This document shows, piece by piece, positions 60,261 to 64,000 of a DNA stretch of 64,000 bases. The stretch's first letter is position 1; each line of letters opens with the position of its first letter. The stretch is from Schistosoma mansoni (taxonomy: Eukaryota > Platyhelminthes > Trematoda > Strigeidida > Schistosomatidae), in assembly GCF_000237925.1 (NCBI RefSeq), contig NC_031495.1, positions 41,382,210-41,446,209 on the forward strand, in the 5' to 3' direction. Below the pieces are notes generated by a model. The model ran no database searches and was not told the DNA's origin. It saw nothing but the letters and a program-made list of their open reading frames with translations. Made by a program: the position numbers and the translations under genes.

Positions 60261-63200
60261 ATGGACGGGACCGTTGTTGCATCGTATGAGTGTCTGACCT
60301 CGCCATTCCTCGGTATTGATGACTGTCGATCTTTCAATAAAGCGTCTGAGTGCAATGTATCACAAATCAGTAAAACTCCTGAATCCGGACTATTCATACC
60401 CGAAGACACAATTTCTAATGGAACAACTGACTCGTTCTACCCGAAAATCGATCAAAGTTTTGACGAAGAAGTAGAAATCACAGATATGGAAGAAATAAAA
60501 ACCCCACGTATTGCTTCGCCGACATTGAACGAACTAAGAAAACGTTTAGCTGATGTCTCCCTCAATGCTAAAGTGACTCTGAATTCTCATATATCTGAAT
60601 GTAGCAAAATAAACAATCAGTTTAATCAAAAGCTGTTATCAGAAGTTGCCTCGAAATCGTGCCTTTACTCTTTGGATAGGTTGTATGACGAATATATCCC
60701 GGGAAGATCGCGGATTTGTCCCCTGAAAGGTAAACTTGGACTTCCTAGCGACGTTAAGTTTGGAGATCAAAAATGCAGGATAAATTTACGTTCCATATCT
60801 TCTAAAAATACACTGCGTCTCCTAGAACACATTCCTATGTGTTCTCTTCCGAGCCCATTACTTCGTCAAACCTACTCATCATCGGGGAGTTTGATCTCAA
60901 ACTTAACAGATTTATCATTTAGCAGCGACGCTATTTTATCTATACCTTTGGCTTCTGGTTTACATGTTTCTGAAGCAGCGTCTAGCGATATACTCTTCTC
61001 CAAAGGTGGGCCAGGTAAGAAAGTATCTCTTTTATTTTCTAAGCTTAAATTTAGCTCTCAATCAGATGGCAAAATCATCAATGAGATCGGTAAGTTTGTC
61101 ATTCGAGTTAATTTGGCTATGATATAGTTACACTTGTACATACTAATTGTTTTAACTTCATTGGTAGGGCTTACCCTTTTTGTTAAAAAGGTTTTCATTC
61201 TTAAACTACGTTTGTTTCTGGGTCGATTTTGTCCGTGAATCACCATAGTCATACTCTCAAATGTGACTTACGTTCGTCATTAGGTTTTATGACTTTATGT
61301 CGCAGTCATTTGGCTATGTCAGTGTTATGACAGTTGCATAATATCTAGTTCAAACAATTTAATTCAGCTATCTCTATTTTCCAAAACGATGAATTTCTAA
61401 AGGTTATATTCGTCATATATTGATCATAGTCAATGTGCTATTGTAAACCACAATGCCCTAGAAAGTTATCAGTAGCAAGTATCTGTCGGACAACTTCAGG
61501 ACCTAGTTCCTACAGCCCTGACAGGGCCGGAAACGTTGGCGTCTATATATTCAAAGTTCTTGATCCATAGCTGAACTCACCTACTGTCCGCAACTCTTAT
61601 CTGTTGATATCTCTGTGCCAGTAAGATGACCAAAGTGCAATTAGATCCTCACACTTTAGGTTCCTAAACAGTACGTGTTTTCTGACACTTGTTTTTGTTT
61701 AACGATTCAAGTGTTTAGTTCTACATAGTGTCAAATCATGTCATGTGTTTCTTTGGATTATAACCCTACTTGTAGTCTCGTACGCCATTTCTAGACAACG
61801 TTTCGAATCAGATTTTGACCGTAAAGGCACAATTTCAAGGGCCTTTGCTAGGTCTTCTGGTGGTGGGCTTCTGTATGGACCTATTCTTTTCTAAATAATT
61901 GCTTGTTGATCTAGCTAAAGAACAAAGAGGACATCGCAAGTCTAACACTTTTTGGTATTCTGTACACCATGAAACAGCTGCCCGCTATCCCACTGTTTGA
62001 TCTATTTAGAAAGACTCAACTTTCGGTTCTGTTCATTGTATGGCAAACAAAATTTCTGGAATCGGACTTTTGGCGATTCTCAGATTCCTTTCTTAGAGAC
62101 TGGTCAATTTTCAAGTAGCGACCGTGGTTTTATAAATCACAATGTTTTTTATATCACTTGGTAAGGACTGATGACGGAGGTTTTTAGTTTACTTTGGAGT
62201 TATTGACTTTTAAATGGTAATATAGTTGTGCTTATCGGCACCAAATATGCACTTAGTCGGTTAGGAAAGGTGTCTAGATTACTTTTAAGTGCTCGTTTCT
62301 GACCTTTTACTACTTACTGCCATATTTCGGTACAAATTTCGATCGGATATTCGAAACTATTTGATAGTCCGCTCGAAATAAATTATAATTGACAATAAAT
62401 TTTGCAGCGTCCATTTCAACACACCGAGAAGCTGTTTATTTCTATCTTCATTTTGTCTCATTTTTCCTTGTGGATAAAACATGGGTTTCATAATAATGAT
62501 TTCCCAAAATACACCTACCTTCATCGAAATACAGATATTGAAAGCTGTACATTTATTATTAAGGATGATCTTGTTCTAATTAACTTTCATTTTTTCATTT
62601 TAATTGCCCTACATATTTTTCTTACTCATGTACACCGTTGACCTATTTGCTTATTTTTTGTAGAGTGAGTCTCCCCAGTCCACCGATAAGACCTCATGTG
62701 AACCGGTTTCAAACGGTTTATCTGGTGAGAAGGAGGTTTCAAAGTCCTTTTGCAATTCAAATCACGGTCTAAGTGAAAGTCAGAACTCTGATTCAAACAT
62801 TTTGATATCAAATAGTCAAGCTTATCCTGGTGAACAATGTTTCTCACCTCATACGCAGTCGTATATTTCAGGTTGTCTCAGAGAAACACATCATACCCGA
62901 AGCAAACGATCAGAGAACAGAAAGTCCCTTGCTTCTAAAAAAGATGATCTATCATGTATCGAAGTTAAAACTCCCATGAATGACACTAATATGGTAAATG
63001 AAAATGTAAAACCTCAGTGCAGTGATTTGGTTGAGTTTGACCCATTTAATGAGCCCATATCAAAAATTAAATGTCGTTCATCTTCAAACACTCCTGAAAA
63101 AGTATCAGACAAAAGAGCATTACTCAGTGATTGTGATGACGATAAAGTGGCCACATCATTAACAACAAATATAAACACTCATCTAGATTCATGTGATATT

Positions 63201-63884
63201 TTGCTTCCTTCCAGTTCATTTCCAACTAGCTATATAAATGAAGAACCCGTAATTGTTGAAGAGGATTTCACCCCAGTGACCAACAAAAGGTTAAGACGCA
63301 AGCAACAACAACATTCAAAGTTGGTTCAAAATAAAACTTGTAACTCCGAACAGTCATCTTGTGATCTTGGTTATAAAACACATAGTTATCTATCTACACA
63401 ACCAGTCAATAATGTAAGTACTTTTCAGCAACACCATGTTACACATCGACTCAGTTCAAATTTATCCAGACGTTCTGTGCAGCGTAGTGGAATGTATTCG
63501 AATGTACATGAAGAATCTCAGTCTTCCTCTGCTCGCTCAGCAACTGTTTTACCTCACCCTCAAAATGCCTCATCTAGAAAGTCCAGAAATGCTGATAATG
63601 TTTCTTCATCTGTGTCAAGTACTTTACACAATCCTAAACAAACATCTAATTCGTATTCTCATTCTGTAAATCGTGATCTAACTTCTCAGAAGTCTGTATA
63701 TAGCAATCCATACCTAAATTCCTCTCTTCGATATTCTAAAGTGATAAAAAAGCCGTTTTCCAACAGTGCTCCTATTACTCCGTCTTCAAACGTTCAAGAA
63801 ACTCAACCTGCAGTTAGTCCCGTCCAGTATCAAGTGCTTAAGCAATTCATGATATCTGCATGGAAATCGTTTGCAAAATCTTGA
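60261..63884 (+). CDS. Unidentified Ser/Asn-rich protein, at least two large exons
   Basis: Exon 1 starts at ATG 60,261 (gaagATGGac, strong context: MDGTVVASYECL) and stays open to a donor ATCG|GTAAGT at 61,089 (alternative CAG|GTAAGA at 61,014); both end in phase 1. A later exon begins after ctattttttgtag-like acceptor sequence at 62,664 (frame AGT GAG TCT...) and runs to TGA at 63,882-63,884. It needs phase 0, so a small exon in between is implied; a candidate acceptor is ttttgcag at 62,407. Exon 1 has an acidic stretch (DEEVEITDMEEIKTP) and NELRKRLADVSLNAK. The last exon is Ser-, Asn- and His-rich with basic runs (KRLRRKQQQ) and ends QYQVLKQFMISAWKSFAKS. No known domain; it looks like a disordered, possibly nuclear or scaffold protein. 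The role is not inferable. Confidence 0.72.
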
Positions 63885-64000
63885 ACAATTATACAGCTAT
63901 AACTTAATTTCCTAGCTTTGTTTTAGTGCATGTGATAGGTCTAGTTCTCTGGACACGCCTCGAAGTGTAAGCTCATTAACTTTTCGTAGGAAAAGTGCCT

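Noticed and set aside
1-64000. CRISPR arrays, bacterial operons, rRNA genes
   Set aside because: No regularly spaced short repeats, no Shine-Dalgarno-led gene strings and no rRNA sequence; the window is eukaryotic.

Overview
The window looks like nuclear DNA of a blood fluke (Schistosoma). It is AT-rich, its genes carry 26-36 bp introns near their 5' ends and kilobase introns near their 3' ends, and it is packed with schistosome-type retroelements: RTE/SR2-like and CR1/SR1-like LINEs, Penelope-like elements with GIY-YIG domains, and SM-alpha-type tRNA-related SINEs carrying hammerhead ribozyme motifs. The species cannot be fixed from the sequence alone. There is one 200-base assembly gap (12,373-12,572).

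Layout. 1-6.4 kb: no host gene found; a solo LTR with target duplication, SM-alpha copies, a 523-bp retroposon with a 12-bp target duplication, and copies of a palindromic repeat. 6.4-19.1 kb (minus): a two-exon gene whose 13-codon first exon and 138-codon second exon, 12.2 kb apart, join in phase into a signal peptide plus a chain with dibasic sites and two tandem ...LADYKKR units; it resembles a peptide prohormone. Its intron holds a 5'-truncated RTE, several SINEs, the gap and a Penelope fragment. 19.1-26.4 kb: SINEs, a Penelope RT/GIY-YIG fragment and RTE pieces.

26.4-52.4 kb is a large inverted duplication. Arm 1 (26,370-32,292) and arm 2 (47,896-52,368) are near-identical apart from a 1.45-kb deletion in arm 2, and flank 15.6 kb. 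The UFD1 gene (minus, 11 exons, 304 aa) starts in the spacer and ends in arm 1, so its terminal exon, encoding the second p97-binding box, is duplicated as an orphan in arm 2. A CR1-like 3' tail ends about 40 bp upstream of the UFD1 ATG; a complete RTE element with a 14-bp target duplication is nested in that tail, and a second CR1-like element lies beyond it.

52.4-64 kb: an RTE fragment abutting arm 2, then short coding exons of one or two unidentified plus-strand genes (56.3-58.2 kb), then a Ser/Asn-rich plus-strand gene (60.3-63.9 kb) that I cannot identify and that probably has an unseen middle exon. The host genes do not form an obvious pathway; most of the DNA between them is transposon-derived.
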